A stretch of DNA of 64,000 nt, taken from the NCBI GenBank assembly GCA_030278955.1, contig JAOANR010000009.1, forward strand, positions 35,813,504 to 35,877,503, written 5' to 3'. Of the stretch, positions 36,776 to 47,444 are shown piece by piece (position 1 is the stretch's first letter; each line of letters opens with the position of its first letter). Made by a program: the position numbers and the translations under genes. This DNA is from Hygrophila difformis. Its lineage: Eukaryota; Streptophyta; Magnoliopsida; Lamiales; Acanthaceae. Under the pieces are notes generated by a model that was given only the letters and a program-made list of their open reading frames with translations, had not been told where the DNA came from and made no database searches.

Positions 36776-39149
36776 TGACCGACGGTCTCTTCAAAGCATC
36801 CGCAATCGTATTATAACGCAAGGTGCACGGCAAAAGGCTCGCAGACGAACTACTCGCCAAAGAAGACATAATATACCTTCTACGCCTTCTATCTATGATC
36901 ATTGCAAGGCGATGCTTTTTTTTATAGAGAGTTCCATTTTTCTATTGTGCTAGCAGATTGTTTAATTATTCTTAGGCTTCCATGAAAACTCTTCCATTTC
37001 ATAACGTACATTTGAACAAATTTCATGACGTACATTTGAACATACAATAACTCCTTTGCTTTCCCGCCAAAGATGTATGATGTTTCTTTGTCTCAGAATG
37101 AGCAAAACTTATATATATTCCTTGTGAATGGTGTTATTCACCACTTCATTAATCATTTACAGCCTACTACTACAACACATCGACATCTCCAGTTATACTA
37201 CTATGACCCTGCAACTGAGCTTCAAGCTCGGTTGAACGCTTATGATATACTTAATCCAAATCTTGTTTTCAATACTTATTCAACTGTCAAAGGATAATCC
37301 TTATGCGAAGTTCTATCGACAATTATATGGAATGCCTTCCATTCAAAAGTACAAGATATTCTTGAGAACACACTACCGTCTTGACCAAAGAGTATACAAT
37401 CATACAACTGTTGATGATATTTCAATCATTTGGCAAGATGGACAATCACAAGCACCCGATTTCCATCGTGACATTCAAATTTATCCAATTGATGATAGAG
37501 TCAGGAAGATTTTGTATTTCAGCTTTGCATATGACCCAATGCAATACCCGTTATTGCACCCTTATGGTCAACTAGGTTGGGATGTTGGGATTATGAAAGA
37601 GAAGCCACGACCTTCACGAACAGAGATGACTGCAGAGAGTTTGTTTGATATAATAAACAAGAGCTAAATGGCGATCAACCCATACGTATGCGTCGCACTT
37701 ACTTTTCAATTTACGTTTCTACATGGTTATCATAACCATTTTGTCTAATTTTGTTATTTTTCCCTTCTTTTTTCCCACTTCAAACATCGCTTTCCTATAT
37801 TTTCCCTAGTGAAAAAACATAGGCATACGGATAAGCTCCAAGTGTTAATCCGGGAATATTATGCGTATCTGTTACAAATACGACCATCAAATCTTTCTAT
37901 ACTTTTACTCTCAGGCCGTCTTTTCCAGCAATACATTGTTGACCAATACATCAAGATTGAAACTGAACGCATGGATTTTTTTCCACTCAAAACAAAGCTA
38001 AAAAAAATCATCAGTGTGAAACATTGCAAGGTATAATTGATGCTTTTCATGTTGATGGTATCTCCAATTTAGATATGTTTGGCAAGCCAACTATTCTCCC
38101 AGCATCTTTCATTGGTGGTCCACGAGATATGCATAGACGATATATGGATGCAATGGCTCTTGTACAGACTTATGGAAAGCCTGACTACTTTATCACTATG
38201 ACTTGTAATCCACGATCACAAATACAAGAATACCTAGCAAAAAATGAAGTAACTACAAATAGACCTGACATTGATTCTAGAATTTTCTGTCTTAGACGTG
38301 AAGAATTAAAAGATGAGCTTTTCAAACAACACTTGTTTCGTCAGGTGCAAGCATATTTATATGGGGTTGAGTTCCAAAAAAGAAATTTGCCCCATATTCA
38401 TATGTTACTCATAATCTATCCTGATGCAAAACTAACATGTCGTTCCCACTATGATTCATTCGTAAGAGCATAACAACCCGATGAAGCCAATTACCCTTAT
38501 TTGTATGAATTTGTGTGTAAACACATGCTTCATGGCCCCTGTGGTGAAATGAATAAAGAAAATGTGTGTATGAATAATGGTCAATGTAAAAACCACTACC
38601 CAAAAGAATTTGACGATACCACAAACCACGCACCAAATGGATATCCTATGTATCGTAGGCGTAACAATGGTGCTGTAGCATTTGCTCGTGGGAAGGTTTT
38701 GGACAATCGCTGGGTTGTTCCGTACAATCCCTAATTGTTAGCTTAATTTAATTCCATATAAATGTCAAGATATGTTTCACCATTAAGCTTGTTAAATATT
38801 TGTATAAATACATTTATCAAGGCCATGTCGAGTGGCTTATTCTGTTGGCTCTGCAGGTGCAAGCAATCACATTGATGAAATTACATCATTTCAAAATGGT
38901 CGATGGGTTGCACCACCAGAGGCTTGCTGGCGTATTTTTGGTTTTACACATCATCAAGTAGATCCACCTGTCCTTCATCTGCAATGGCACTTACCTAATT
39001 ACCGGTTCACAAGTTTTATGGCTACTGAGTCCATAAACAATATTTTAGATGCTTAAAAAACAAAACGAACAATGCTCACAGAGTTCTTCAAGATGAGCGC
39101 ATCTAACTTAAAGGCAAGAAATGCAAAGCTTTTATACAAAGAATTTCCC
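36776..39149 (+). pseudogene. Helitron Rep/helicase, N-terminal (Rep) part
   Basis: Rolling-circle transposase of a Helitron. In order: a basic N-terminal stretch (QRDRRSLQSIRNRIITQG, about 36776-36895); HLQLYYYDPATELQARLN (37180-37235); DNPYAKFYRQLYGMPSIQ, then YPLLHPYGQLGWD (37270-37600); REYYAYLLQIRPSN (37850); and the Helitron-like core LPASFIGGPRDMHRRYMDAM, PDYFITMTCNP and NLPHIHMLL (38090-38415), the last carrying the His-x-His pair of the HUH nuclease. A cysteine-rich stretch (KHMLHGPCGEMNKENVCMNN) follows, then WRIFGFTHHQVDPPV (38930). The helicase half should follow but falls in or beyond the assembly gap. Several stops and shifts are present. Neither Helitron terminus was identified. 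Confidence 0.85.
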
Positions 39150-39649
39150 NNNNNNNNNNNNNNNNNNNNNNNNNNNNNNNNNNNNNNNNNNNNNNNNNNN
39201 NNNNNNNNNNNNNNNNNNNNNNNNNNNNNNNNNNNNNNNNNNNNNNNNNNNNNNNNNNNNNNNNNNNNNNNNNNNNNNNNNNNNNNNNNNNNNNNNNNNN
39301 NNNNNNNNNNNNNNNNNNNNNNNNNNNNNNNNNNNNNNNNNNNNNNNNNNNNNNNNNNNNNNNNNNNNNNNNNNNNNNNNNNNNNNNNNNNNNNNNNNNN
39401 NNNNNNNNNNNNNNNNNNNNNNNNNNNNNNNNNNNNNNNNNNNNNNNNNNNNNNNNNNNNNNNNNNNNNNNNNNNNNNNNNNNNNNNNNNNNNNNNNNNN
39501 NNNNNNNNNNNNNNNNNNNNNNNNNNNNNNNNNNNNNNNNNNNNNNNNNNNNNNNNNNNNNNNNNNNNNNNNNNNNNNNNNNNNNNNNNNNNNNNNNNNN
39601 NNNNNNNNNNNNNNNNNNNNNNNNNNNNNNNNNNNNNNNNNNNNNNNNN
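39150..39649. other. Assembly gap, 500 N
   Basis: Exactly 500 unknown bases, a conventional placeholder rather than a measured length. It cuts the Helitron on its left and an LTR on its right, so the order across it is not proven. Confidence 0.99.
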
Positions 39650-40519
39650 CCGAATTTTCAGAACTGTTTTAAAATTGTTTTAAGGGCCGCGAGTATGCAG
39701 AGAGTTGTAATCGATTTTTGAGTACCAAGAATTCATTATTTCCAAATTCTTAAAACATGAAAGTTGTTCCTTAACGTGTTTTGTAGTTACTGTAAAAATT
39801 TCGCATCGATTGGTTTTGAAATGAATTTTTAATCGGCATTGCACGAATCTGTGACGAAAACAGTTTTTAAGACAGAAATTATTCCTTGCAATGAACTCGA
39901 ATTTCGACTCACTTCGGAACCTTATTTCCAAAAACTTAAAACATGAAAGTTGTTCGTGTGTGTGTTTTTGAACTACTGTAAAAATTTCAAAATTTTTGGT
40001 GAAAAGACGAATTTTTAATTAAGAAAGGCGTAAACTGCCTCGAATAGGATTTTTCGAACTTGAGAAAACTCGAACTATGAAAACGCGATATCGGTCATTT
40101 GATAACTTTGAAATACGAACTTTCTAAAAATCCCGTTCACTAGGCTGACCCGATCGTCATGCTATCATTATCTTTGAGACTGCCTTGTTAGTGGTCTCCT
40201 GACTATCTGAGATTGCCTCGTTAGTGATCTCGCGCGCTGTATTTTTGGATCGCCTCGTTAGTGGACCTACTATCTTTTTGGATCGCCTCGTTAGTGGTCC
40301 TACTATCTTTCAGACTGCCTCGTTAGTGGTCTCCCATTGTTTGGACTGCCTCGTTAGTGGTCCTATGTTGAGATTGCCTCGTTAGTGATCTCCCGGTATG
40401 GTGTCCTCTTCTTAGTCTACGGGATAAATGTAAAAGACTTGTGTGAGTGTTTCTTTATGCTTAAATCGTATTTATCATGTCTTTAATTATGTATTTAAAA
40501 TTCATGCATCTTAAATTAT
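39650..40519 (+). repeat. Older element-B-family LTR, left portion
   Basis: The portion is nearly identical to the inner part of the element B LTR (from about 41874 onward), including the seven-unit hairpin array, here at 40176-40392 with some stems broken by mutation. Its 5' part is lost in the gap. It stops at ATTAT (40515-40519), where element B begins, and resumes at 50202. Confidence 0.88.
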
Positions 40520-40896
40520 TGTAACACCCGAGTAAAAACAAATTCAAATTGTTTTGAACTACGTCATGACTTGATCCCTTCACAGGGTACGTAGGCAGCT
40601 TGGAACTAATTTCTAAGTTCAGTCACGAAATAAATCACAAAATAAATCGCGAAATAGATCACAAGGATGATAGGAGGAGTTGGAACCAATTTAGACTAGG
40701 CTAATTAGGACATGGAAATGTTGCGAGCGACAAGCCGGACTCGTAACAAGTTTAAGGAGAAGATTCCGAACCGGAGACGACCCAAGGAATCGAGCTAACA
40801 CGTAGAAAACCGATAGAGGAAAGCAATGAAAGACCCGACGGAACACGCGGACCGCCGAACCGGCCGGTCCGGCCGGCCCGCGCTCTCTGCGCGCCG

Positions 40897-40915
40897 CCGC
40901 GCGGCCACCGCGCGG
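40897..40915. promoter_or_regulatory. Paired CCGCGCGG module in element B 5' LTR
   Basis: CCGCGCGGCCACCGCGCGG is two copies of the self-complementary octamer CCGCGCGG separated by three bases. The identical 19-mer is at 47822-47840 (3' LTR) and 46844-46862 (element body). The inverse form, with changes, lies at 20871-20889 and 14086-14104. CGCG is the core of CAMTA-type binding sites, but the binder here is unknown. Confidence 0.55.
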
Positions 40916-42397
40916 ACGGAGGAGTCGCGACTCCAGGGCAGACCACGCGTGCTCCGCGCGGACAAAAGCCTATGTGCGCGTCACCAGCGCGCCAGAGGTG
41001 CAGGAGGTGTAAACTTTCCTTCCATTGCGATTTTCTTGCCAAAATTAACACCCCCTTCGATGGTAATCGGATCTAAGCCTTGGGGAAGGCTTAGGAATAC
41101 CCTAGGGGCGCCCCAAACCCTAGAGTTTCAGAAAACACTTCCTACCCTCCCTCAATTCCCTCCCCAAGTTCAAAACTCCTTCGACACCACTTTCCGGCGA
41201 GTATTCCGGCGACGACGGGACGACCGGGACAAGCCCCTGCCCTCTGGACTCTTGGTAAGCTATTGTAAAAAGTTTCAATTCGTCCATAGATCCCAGAAAC
41301 TCATATTCTAACCCTTTTTCCTTACTACGATTTCACGTCGGAAAACGAACAAAAGGCGATCGGAGAAGTTGGCCGTTCGTCGTGACCCTAGGACGTCCGG
41401 AAACCCAATCCAGCAACCCTATCCTCATTCTAAGTAAGTTAAAACCTTACTCACAAATGTTCGTGGTTGTTTGTTGTTTAAATCTCGAGATATAGGCTTG
41501 TAACAAAAATCGGTTTTCAAAAACCCTATTTTCGTCCAATTTTAAAGACTCGCCTAAAACTCGACCTTCGGGAATTCAAACCGAAAAACTTTCAACATAA
41601 AAGTTGTTCCTAACTCCTTTATCTATCTTGTGTCCAAATTTCAGCCGTCGACATTGAATTTTGCTATCCCAAATCACGCCGTAAACTTTCTGTATCGAAC
41701 CGAACGTTTTAAAAACTGAGACAGATTTCCATATTCAACTTGACGCATGTTTTTCACCCATTTTTCGAATGATTTAACCTTGCATTCCTTAACAAAAGTA
41801 GTAGATAATTGTGTCTAGATTATGCATATAAAATTTCACGGATTTTGGTGTTCATTTGGCATGCCAAACGGCCGAATTTTCAGAACTGTTTTAAAATTGT
41901 TTTAAGGGCCGCGAGTATGCAGAGAGTTGTAATCGATTTTTGAGTACCATGAATTCATTATTTCCAAATTCTTAAAACATGAAAGTTGTTCCTTAACGTG
42001 TTTTGTAGTTACTGTAAAAATTTCGCATCGATTGGTTTTGAAATGAATTTTTAATCGGCGTTGCACGAACCTGTGATGAAAACAGTTTTTAAGACAGAAA
42101 TTATTCCTTGCAATGAACTCGAATTTCGACTCACTTCGGAACCTTATTTCCAAAAACTTAAAACATGAAAGTTGTTCGTGTGTGTGTTTTTGAACTACTG
42201 TAAAAATTTCAAAATTTTTGGTGAAAAGACGAACTTTTAATTAAGAAAGGCGTAAACTGCCTCGAATAGGATTTTTCGAACTTGACAAAACTCGAACTAT
42301 GAAAACGCGATATCGGTCATTTGATAACTTTGAAATACGAACTTTCGAAAAATCCCGTTCACTAGGCTGAGCCGATCGTCATGCTATCATTATCTTT

Positions 42398-42614
42398 GAG
42401 ACTGCCTCGTTAGTGGTCTCCTTACTATCTGAGATTGCCTCGTTAGTGATCTCGCGCGCTGTATTTTTGGATCGCCTCGTTAGTGGTCCTACTATCTTTT
42501 TGGATCGCCTCGTTAGTGGTCCTACTATCTTTGAGACTGCCTCATTAGTGGTCTCCCATTGTTTGGACTGCCTCGTTAGTGGTCCTATGTTGAGATTGCC
42601 TCGTTAGTGATCTC
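42398..42614 (+). repeat. Seven tandem hairpins in element B 5' LTR
   Basis: Seven units share the loop TGCCTCGTTAGTG (or GCCTCGTTAGT). The closing stems are GAGAC/GTCTC (42398-42420), GAGAT/ATCTC (42431-42453), GGATC/GGTCC (42469-42489 and 42502-42522, with one G-U pair), GAGAC/GTCTC (42533-42555), GGAC/GTCC (42565-42585) and GAGAT/ATCTC (42592-42614). Stem bases change in pairs while the loop stays constant. Copies are at 49322-49538 (3' LTR) and 40176-40392 (older LTR). Confidence 0.8.
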
Positions 42615-43281
42615 CCGGTATGGTGTCCTCTTCTTAGTCTACGGGATAAATGTAAAAGACTTGTGTGAGTGTTTCTTTATGCTTAAATCGTATTTATCAT
42701 GTCTTTAATTATGTATTTAAAATTCACGGCTCTTAAATTATGCTTTAAATTACGCTTTTAAAATTAAGTCCTTTAATCATGCTTTTCCGCTGCTAATAAA
42801 TCATGTATTTTTAAATTCTCGTACGGTAAGCGAAATCTTTAGTTTAAACACTTGTAACCCCTTTTATTTGTTAGTTAGGGATTAACTTACTCAGTATATT
42901 TTTATACTGACAACCGTTGTCATTTTCCTTTTTACAGAGTATGTCGAGTGACGCATACGCATGCACTTGGGGGGAATTGATTATGAACATTTTCGCTTTC
43001 TGCATCGTATTACTGTTTACCGGGTCTGTTTAACCCGAGGTTTTGGCCGTGTTGGCCGTGATTACATTTCCGCTGCATTTACCTTTATCCATGCATGATG
43101 ATTTTTACTACCGTACTTGATTAAAGTATTTTTGGATTCCGGATTCATTGTTGAATGTTTTAAAACTTTGCATACCTATAAGCCTTGCACCTCCTTAGCG
43201 AGCTCGGGAATCCGTGTCTTGCTAGGGTGATGCGGCGGTGACACCTCGGCCTGGGTTACCAAATCCGGGGTGTTACAAGTT

Positions 43282-43293
43282 CGTATCAGAGCC
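43282..43293 (+). other. Primer binding site of element B
   Basis: CGTATCAGAGCC lies four bases after the LTR end and matches the initiator methionine tRNA complement (TGGTATCAGAGC) apart from its first bases. The mismatch could weaken priming. Confidence 0.65.
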
Positions 43294-43626
43294 CGGAAAA
43301 TTTTTAAAGCTACTACTATTATTTTAAACCATTATTTTTAAACCCAAGTGTTATTTCTTTTAAAATTATTTATTTTGACTACTAGTATTATTTTTAGCCC
43401 AAAAGTCTATAATCCTTTTTACATAGCCCAAAATCTTAGCCAAAGAAATATTAAATTTTGGCCCACTATAGAGGCCCAACCTTTAGCAATTTATTTTAAA
43501 ATAGACTAAATTTTTTTTTTATGGGGAAGGGACTTGCACTTGCATGTTGCATATAGATTTAAAATTCGTGCATATCTTAACCTTGCCTGAAAAATGTCTA
43601 ACTCTAACCTCCCTTGTTGACATTAG

Positions 43627-44004
43627 ATGGCTGAACCGAACGCGAACATTACCAACCTGATGACGAAACTGACCAACGCATATCTCGAGTCCCAACAGCA
43701 TGTCAATCACTTCAAAGCTCGAGTGGGGCATCTAGAGAGTAACGTGGACTATCTGAGACATCTTAGGGAAGCTGACCATCATGAAATAACCCAACTCAAG
43801 GCCCAAGTCGCCGAACTCCAAACACTAGTGGTTGCACTCCAAAACAAGGATAACAAACTGATGATGCAAATAGGACATTTAGGAGCTGAGCTGCTGGGCC
43901 TAGAGGCTGACATATTCCCTCCGAGCCCGAGCCCGGTGGGGACACCCATTCCCATTGACATATCCCGCGACGAGGACGATCCCATCGAGGATGTACCTGC
44001 CTAG
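43627..44004 (+). CDS. Coiled-coil protein, 125 aa, sense ORF of element B
   Basis: The ORF is intact from ATG to stop, beginning 350 bp after the 5' LTR, where gag would normally start. I recognise no family. About residues 5-98 show heptad-type Leu/Ile/Val spacing (for example LKAQVAELQTLVVALQN and IGHLGAELLGLEAD), predicting a long coiled coil. A Pro/Ser stretch (PPSPSPSP-like) follows, then an acidic tail (DISRDEDDPIEDVPA). There is no CCHC knuckle or capsid motif. An AATAAA signal lies at about 44087. It could be a remnant of gag, a captured host piece, or a packaging helper. The open frame in a young element suggests recent coding function. Confidence 0.6.
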   Translation: MAEPNANITNLMTKLTNAYLESQQHVNHFKARVGHLESNVDYLRHLREADHHEITQLKAQVAELQTLVVALQNKDNKLMMQIGHLGAELLGLEADIFPPSPSPVGTPIPIDISRDEDDPIEDVPA

Positions 44005-44720
44005 TCACCCTAGACTTAAAGATCCATACTGATGCACCATTGCTATTTCCGTTTCGAATGCTTGTAACCCAAATTTATTTCTTGACTAATAAAAAAATAC
44101 AAGCCTATTTAAATTTATTCCATACATTTTATTAAATTCTTTAACTACCATGATCAAAGAGGGGAACCTACAACCCTAGACCAAAAAAAAAAAAAAACCG
44201 AACAGATTACTGAAAAAAATAAATAAATAAATAAATAAATAAGAATAAATAAATAAATCTTACCTAAGTTCCAGCAGCAACCTCTACAACCAACCCCAAT
44301 AAATAGATACCTATTAAAGGACTAATCTTCATCCAATAAATTTTTCCCCTTACAAGCAGCTATTTATTTAACATATAAACTCTACCCCGTATATCTTATC
44401 ACACTAGTTTATCTAAGTTCCTTGAAGCGGTTTAGTCAAGCAACGGCGTAGGTATTGTCGGGCAATCCACACACATGCAGATACGATAGGAAGGTAACAG
44501 TAAATCCAGAGCATCTCAAACCATAAAATGGACAGAACAATTAAACCATGGTTCTAAAACAGCAGCAAACAACTAACACATGTCAAACACCTAACTAAGC
44601 AATAACATAACGAAAATATAAATCACAAATCCCAGGCAACAGCAACGTCCTCATAAGGAGGAAACTAAACAAAGTACGTCTAAATGCAAAACCTAAACGA
44701 AAACACGAAACCAAAAGGAG
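44005..44720. other. Spacer between convergent ORFs, with (AAAT)n repeat
   Basis: It holds the 3' ends of two facing genes. An A-run at 44183-44197 and an (AAAT)n microsatellite at about 44216-44262 are the only clear features. No coding signal is seen. Confidence 0.55.
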
Positions 44721-44723
44721 ACA

Positions 44724-46043
44724 TCACTGATCGGGAGGCGGGAACTGCCGGCGCATGTAGTCGTCCATCTGCCGCACATAGGCGTACATGTCAGACATGG
44801 TGGCCTGCTGCTGAGCCTGCCTCGTAGCAAACGAGTCCATACGGGTCTGATAGAAGTCCAACCTAGCGTCGAGGGCGTCATAACGAGCCTGCCCAGCTGC
44901 AAACCCGGCGTCCATACTGACCCGCATCTCCTGCATCATCTGCAGCATCTAAGTCATCTCCTGCCCCTGAGGTGCCACAACAGGAGGTGGAACTACTGGA
45001 GGAGGGGGGTGGCTGCTCGGTGGTACAACAAGGATCAGGCCGCCGTCATCAGGCTGCGGGCGAAGTACAGCACGGGGAGCCCCACGACGTAAGGCGCTAC
45101 GCCGGTCAGCATAAGTCGGGATACGGTAGCAACGGCCCGGTGCTAGGTCGTACGGGTCTGTCTCCGGTGTAGTGCGAATCCCCTGCGCCGCGCACAACCC
45201 ACAGATGAGGTGAACGTGGGTAATCACCCTACTCCCTCGTCCTCTCCGCATACCCCGCAAGTTGTCCTCGATGCAAGCTCCTACATTCACCCTACCGTCT
45301 CGCGCGATAAAGCAAATGGTCTCGTAGACGTGATCCAGGACAATGTGGCTCCGGGTGATCGGCCGGACACGCCCTAACCACAGCTGAGCAAGCTCTCGCC
45401 AAGGGGAGTCCATTGTCGTCAAACGAAGCTCATGACTGTGCTCGAGCTGAGGAGGCACTATGGTGCATAAGGTATTCCACGCAGGAGCAAGAACACGTCC
45501 CTCAGGCTGTGGCCGGAATACGCCATCGTCGGGCAAGCCAAAATAGACATTGATCGCCCGAGCACTGAAGTCGAGATAGCGACCACGGACCCATACCCGG
45601 GATAGATCGTCACCCTCCCCGAGACCGCCAATGTTGGCAATAACCTCCATAGCCAAGTAACCGGAGGCGACGCCCTCGGGGTGACGTGCCAGTCCGGTCC
45701 ACTGCAGATACTCCAAGACTGCACTGACCCTGTCATCGCCCATATGAAGGGGATATATGCCTCTCTCAGGGACGTAGGCCCTGTTTCGATGAAGCTCGTC
45801 GAAATAAAAGTCCTGGGCAGCCTTCGTCCTAAACCGGAACCTGTCGTGCCGGTGAGGACGCACCTCGTCTGGGAGACCCCTGAGTCGCGGGCCCCGCTGC
45901 TCCTCGTCCTCCTCTGACTCGCTCTCGTCGAAATCAGGCATCGCCGGAGCGGCATGACTGGGGCCAGCCTCATCAGCAACTCGTCTCCTAGTCCTCGGAG
46001 GACACATGAGAGACGCCAAAACGACCCACAAAAAGAGCAACAT
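44724..46043 (-). CDS. Antisense 'putative plant transposon protein' ORF in element B
   Basis: The minus-strand frame is open from 46058 to 44952. A single TAG (44949-44951) follows, and the same frame continues to 44724, giving about 440 residues if the stop is read through. Start candidates are 46043 or, more likely, 46004 (MCPPRTRRRV). Order: disordered acidic N-terminus (DFDESESEEDEEQRG); central domain with FRTKAAQDFYFDELHR, VRGRYLDFSARAINVYFG and RELAQLWLGRVRPITRSHIV; Pro-rich linker; C-terminal amphipathic helix (QEMRVSMDAGFAAG, MDDYMRRQFPPPDQ). The VRG...FS..IN..FGLP pattern is what I know from the plant-transposon-protein domain (PF20167, from memory). A possible 3' splice site (CTTGCAG) precedes 46043. 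Function unknown. Antisense ORFs also occur in some Tat-lineage gypsy elements. Confidence 0.72.
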
Positions 46044-46843
46044 CCTGCAAGTTACCAAATACCGATTATAAGACTAAGTTCCACACAGAAGTCAAGCGAA
46101 AATACGTAAGGGGCATCAATATACACTTCCAACGCGAATATACCGTAAGAACAACAAATCCTACCATTTGCTAAGACCAACCAGGAGGTAATCTAGACAA
46201 AGGATATGCTCAAACTAGTGCCCAAACCCTTTGTGGCATTTCGTCGAACACGTTATGTGCGCAATAAACCAAAACCTAAGTTACTAACAACACACGGAAA
46301 TTGCCCACAGAATGAAACAATCATTCTAATAACAACACAGCATATCCTACAGCACCAAACAACAGGGGAACGAACTGATAATCACCCCCCCAATAACAAC
46401 CAAACATCAAAAACTTCATAGCCTTTCTAAGGATTCGAATTCAACAAGAATTTGCCAAAAACATAAACACATTATAACATAAACATAGGCAAGGCGACAA
46501 GAGTAACAACAATTGCCACGTACACTTGCTAAATTGCACAAATCAAGCCTAAAAGTCACAAACCCCCAATTTTTGTACACAAACCCTAATTTCCTAAATC
46601 TCCTCACAAATCAAGTCATACAAAACATAAAAGTTGAAATTAGTAAGTGGGTTTAGTAGAATCGCACCTCGATGAGTGAAATTGAAGTCGAAATCAAGCA
46701 GACAGGAAGGTAACTCGCCGGATTTAGAGAGAGTTGGGGGTGTGTTCTCGAATGGAAAATGGGGGAAGTGGCTCGCGCGGAGCGCGAGCCCTATTTTCTC
46801 GAACAGAGGGAGCCGCGCGCTCTCCGCGCGCTGGGGCTCATTA

Positions 46844-46862
46844 CCGCGCGGCCACCGCGCGG
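46844..46862. promoter_or_regulatory. Paired CCGCGCGG module in the body of element B
   Basis: This 19-mer is identical to the one in both LTRs. It is also preceded by GCGCTCTCCGCGCG (46818-46831), as in the LTR at about 47806. It lies about 800 bp upstream of the antisense ORF start, a candidate promoter region for that gene. Its orientation relative to that gene is opposite to that in the LTR. Confidence 0.45.
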
Positions 46863-47121
46863 GACCCGGAGGGAGTTTTATTTTTCCTGTTCTGCTCAAT
46901 CTCTTTTGCTATACGCTCCTCGCTGAACCCGGGCATACATTGACAGTGAAATACGACGACATGAAGCATCACCTGGCATTATTCCGGGCAAGGACAGCAG
47001 AATTGCCGCACGTCCTCCTTTCGCAGGACTACAAGAAACCCTCGGGACGTAAATACATAGGGACCATAAGAAATTCCGTAGGGAATAGAAAACCGCTTAT
47101 TAACTAACGTCCCCACCACAG

Positions 47122-47418
47122 TTTGCTCGTATCCATAACGAGCTCCACGACCCCCAACTAAAGAAGTATGTGCCCGACACGTCGCATGTACTCCAACCAG
47201 ACGTAATCGAATTGGATGATGACTTGACCTATGAAGAAACCCCGGTGCAAATACTCGACTACAAGGAAAGGGTGACAAGGAATAAATCTGTAAAGGTGGT
47301 CAAGGTCCTGTGGTCCAACCACGAGACAGAAACGGCAACCTGGGAATTAGAAGCCGACATGAGGCAACGTTACCCTACCCTCTTACAAGATGACCCGACC
47401 ACAGTTATGGGGACATAA
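47122..47418 (+). pseudogene. Chromodomain-end remnant of pol in element B
   Basis: QFARIHNELHDPQLKKYV is followed by DTSHVLQPDVIELDDDLTYE, VQILDYKERVTRNKSVKV, VKVLWSNHETETATWELEAD and a stop at 47418. This is the integrase C-terminal linker and chromodomain-like tail of a chromovirus, just before the polypurine tract. In complete elements the chromodomain steers integration to marked chromatin. The catalytic domains upstream are absent. It may be kept only because it adjoins cis-acting sequence. Confidence 0.8.
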
Positions 47419-47427
47419 CTGTATTCT

Positions 47428-47444
47428 TAAGGGGGGGGGGAGGA
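47428..47444 (+). other. Polypurine tract of element B
   Basis: An uninterrupted purine run with about ten G followed by AGGA ends at the first base of the 3' LTR. It primes plus-strand DNA synthesis in LTR retrotransposons. The G-run length may be imprecise in the assembly. Confidence 0.85.

Larger units (their letters stand above)
40520..43277 (+). repeat. 5' LTR of element B
   Basis: It starts TGTAACACCCGAG and ends CCGGGGTGTTACA. Landmarks: paired CCGCGCGG module (40897-40915), a GC-rich stretch around it, hairpin array (42398-42614) and terminal stem-loop (43196-43224). No strong TATA box was found at the expected distance from the CGCG module, unlike in the solo LTRs at 13701 and 20470. 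Confidence 0.92.

Noticed and set aside
40826..41311. A 161-residue Arg/Pro-rich frame in the element B LTR (also at 47874-48236, with partners on the other strand)
   Set aside because: It lies in the GC-rich LTR promoter zone, the composition explains the open frame, and no domain is recognisable.
43519..44008. Minus-strand frames across the coiled-coil ORF
   Set aside because: They have no domain and are shorter than the sense ORF, which has clear heptad spacing and its own start and stop.
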